From: an uncultured Clostridia bacterium
GTDB lineage: Bacteria > Bacillota > Clostridia > Oscillospirales > Oscillospiraceae
NCBI GenBank assembly: GCA_945867445.1
Contig: CAMBID010000045.1
Location: 1-6,639, forward strand
Length of the DNA: 6,639 bases
Direction: 5' to 3'
In this document: piece by piece, positions 5,489 to 6,639 of the stretch
How the letters are laid out: every line of letters begins with the position of its first letter
How positions within the stretch are numbered: position 1 is the first letter of the stretch
The notes under the pieces: model-generated
Databases searched by the model: none
Seen by the model: the letters and a program-made list of their open reading frames with translations, nothing else
What the model was told of the DNA's origin: nothing
Translations under genes and position numbers: made by a program

Positions 5489-6415
5489 ATGCGGCACGTT
5501 TTCATCATGAACCCCAAGGCCGGGAAGAAAGACCAGACCGGCAGGATCTACACCATGGCGGATGCCCTGCGGGAGAAGCCCGGTCTCCGCGTGGACTGCC
5601 TCCTGACGGAGCGGCCCGGCGGGGCCATTGACATGGCCCGGCGGCTGGCGGAGAGCGGCGAGCCTGTCCGGATCTATGCCTGTGGCGGCGACGGCACGGC
5701 GAATGAGGTGGCCAACGGCATCGCCGGCTTCCCCAACGCCGCCATGACCTGCATCCCCATCGGTACCGGCAACGATTTCCTCAAGAACTTCGGCCCCGAC
5801 GCCGCCCGCTTTGCCGACGCGGAGAACCTCTGGGACGGGCCGGAGTTCCCCCTGGACCTCATCCGGTGCAATGGCCGGGAGTGTCTCACCATCGCCTGCT
5901 GCGGCATCGACGCGAGGGTCGCCGAGAGCGTCCATGAGCTGGGGGACTCCCCCCTGCTCTCCGGACGAGGCAGCTATCTTGCCAGCGTCGCGGTGAACTT
6001 CCTCTTCCGGGGCATCGGCCAGCATTGGAAGATCACCTTGGACGACGAGGAGCTGGAGGGGGAGTACGCGCTCGCCGCCATGTGCAACGGCCGCTGCTAC
6101 GGCGGCGGCTCCACCCCCATCCCGGAGGCCCGGATGGACGACGGCATCCTCCAGACCGTCCTGGTGAAAAACATCAGCCGGGCCCGCTTTGCCGCCCTCT
6201 TCGGCGCCTACTCCGCCGGGAACCATGAGAAGCTCCCGCCGGAGGTCTTCCGCATCGCCACCCCCAAGAAGCTCCGCATCCGCTCGGAGCAGGCGCTCAC
6301 CGTCTGCCTGGACGGCGAGTGCTTCCGCTGCCATGACGTCACCATGGGCCTCTCGGAGAAAAAGCTCCTTTTCTTCGGCCCCCGGGGCTGCGACCCCAAC
6401 GCCACCGCCCGCTGA
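5489..6415 (+). CDS. Diacylglycerol kinase family lipid kinase (YegS/DgkB-like)
   Basis: The 308-residue length matches DgkB/YegS/BmrU-type kinases. These soluble enzymes phosphorylate diacylglycerol or related lipids with ATP at the inner face of the membrane; in Gram-positive bacteria DgkB recycles the diacylglycerol released during lipoteichoic acid synthesis. Visible motifs: NPKAG at 8-12, nucleotide-binding GGDGTANEV at 66-74, PIGTGNDF at 90-97, the C-terminal-domain GGG...P.A..DDG signature at 205-219, and DGE at 275-277, whose acidic residue corresponds to the catalytic/metal region of the family. Start choice: the frame is open upstream to an ATG at 5363 inside the methyltransferase gene, but homology begins at MRHVFIMNPKAG (5489), and GGGAGG at 5473-5478 lies 10 bases ahead. 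It lies 37 bases downstream of the methyltransferase and 34 bases upstream of the mini-protein gene. Confidence 0.95.
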   Translation: MRHVFIMNPKAGKKDQTGRIYTMADALREKPGLRVDCLLTERPGGAIDMARRLAESGEPVRIYACGGDGTANEVANGIAGFPNAAMTCIPIGTGNDFLKNFGPDAARFADAENLWDGPEFPLDLIRCNGRECLTIACCGIDARVAESVHELGDSPLLSGRGSYLASVAVNFLFRGIGQHWKITLDDEELEGEYALAAMCNGRCYGGGSTPIPEARMDDGILQTVLVKNISRARFAALFGAYSAGNHEKLPPEVFRIATPKKLRIRSEQALTVCLDGECFRCHDVTMGLSEKKLLFFGPRGCDPNATAR

Positions 6416-6449
6416 TACGGCCGCCGTTTTGGCGCGAAAGGAGACCACG

Positions 6450-6554
6450 ATGGACTTTTTGCTGGAACTCCTCCTCCCCCTGCTGGAACTGCTGACCCTC
6501 CCCCTGGGCCCCCGTCCCACCAACGGGAAAGAGCAGCGAAGATCGAGGAAATAA
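6450..6554 (+). CDS. 34-residue hydrophobic mini-protein, function unknown
   Basis: A short frame begins with a near-ideal ribosome site, AAAGGAG (6437-6443), 6 bases ahead of the ATG. The product starts MDFLLELLLPLLELLTLPLG: an internally repeated LLELL-type hydrophobic segment (residues 3-19, with two Glu and two Pro), followed by a polar, strongly basic tail (KEQRRSRK at 27-34). That plan suggests a membrane-associated helix with a cytosolic basic end. It lies 34 bases after the lipid kinase stop and 10 bases before the right-hand palindromic repeat, so it is probably the last gene of the operon. I recognise no family. It could be a small membrane-protein modulator or a toxin-like peptide; no partner antitoxin RNA is evident. 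A chance frame with a good ribosome site remains possible. Confidence 0.6.
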   Translation: MDFLLELLLPLLELLTLPLGPRPTNGKEQRRSRK

Positions 6555-6564
6555 CCATTATCTT

Positions 6565-6639
6565 GTCTCATACTAGTTTTTGACAAAAAGCTTTCAAAGC
6601 TTTTTATAGCGCCGCAGGCGCGTCAAGAACTTATGAGAC
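6565..6639 (-). repeat. Palindromic repeat unit, right copy, inverted; may continue past window end
   Basis: In this orientation GTCTCATA (6565-6572) pairs with TATGAGAC (6632-6639), and AGTTTTTGAC (6575-6584) pairs with GTCAAGAACT (6622-6631) with one T-G wobble and a 2-base bulge (6573-6574). The closed stem holds two hairpins: AAAAAGCTTT-C-AAAGCTTTTT (6585-6605) and GCGCC-GCA-GGCGC (6609-6621). Its reverse complement matches 1155-1224 at 66 of 70 bases. If the copy resembles the left one, the palindrome CTTTTGCGGCAG should follow within a few bases of the window end. It lies immediately after the mini-protein gene and could also serve as an operon-end structure. Confidence 0.85.

Noticed and set aside
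4477..5517. 346-codon minus-strand frame opposite the methyltransferase
   Set aside because: Shadow of a motif-complete THUMP methyltransferase; Val/Gly/His-rich translation without motifs.
5420..6586. 388-codon minus-strand open frame opposite the lipid kinase
   Set aside because: The kinase has all family motifs on the plus strand; the antisense product is composition-driven and has no recognisable domain.
1066..6639. The two inverted repeats as ends of a composite transposon
   Set aside because: None of the enclosed genes is a transposase, recombinase or typical cargo; they look like chromosomal housekeeping and membrane genes, so dispersed repeats are the simpler reading.

Overview
This GC-rich window has no mobility, phage or plasmid genes. 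Gene content suggests a high-GC anaerobic Firmicute, probably Oscillospiraceae-like gut Clostridia. The cues are an NfeD/QmcA-type membrane pair, a DgkB/YegS-like lipid kinase, a stand-alone THUMP methyltransferase, Gram-positive-style AGGAGG ribosome sites and strong G/C preference at third codon positions. The lineage is an inference; there is no rRNA or other marker here.

Layout. Minus strand, reading right to left from about 3.9 kb: a helix-turn-helix protein fused to an NfeD membrane module (3039-3878) overlaps by 4 bases the start of a QmcA/stomatin-like SPFH protein (2110-3042). After a hairpin-rich 249-base gap comes a 174-residue single-pass membrane protein of unknown function (1336-1860). 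After a repeat-filled gap comes a processive-type family 2 glycosyltransferase (1-906) that runs off the left edge. Plus strand from about 4.3 kb: a THUMP-domain RNA methyltransferase (4342-5451), a diacylglycerol/lipid kinase (5489-6415) and a 34-codon hydrophobic mini-protein with a strong ribosome site (6450-6554), probably one operon. The two transcription units diverge from 3879-4341, which holds promoter-like sites for both directions and several perfect inverted repeats.

The most notable non-coding feature is a palindromic repeat present twice in opposite orientation. Bases 1155-1224 match the reverse complement of 6570-6639 at 66 of 70 positions. Each copy can fold into a closing stem carrying two hairpins. 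The left copy sits inside a larger, 160-base palindrome cluster with imperfect terminal inverted repeats; the right copy reaches the last base of the window and may continue.

Functionally, the minus-strand pair looks like a membrane-microdomain (flotillin/stomatin plus NfeD) operon whose NfeD partner carries its own DNA-binding domain, so it may be a membrane-tethered autoregulator. The plus-strand genes cover rRNA/tRNA modification and phospholipid recycling and look like housekeeping genes.
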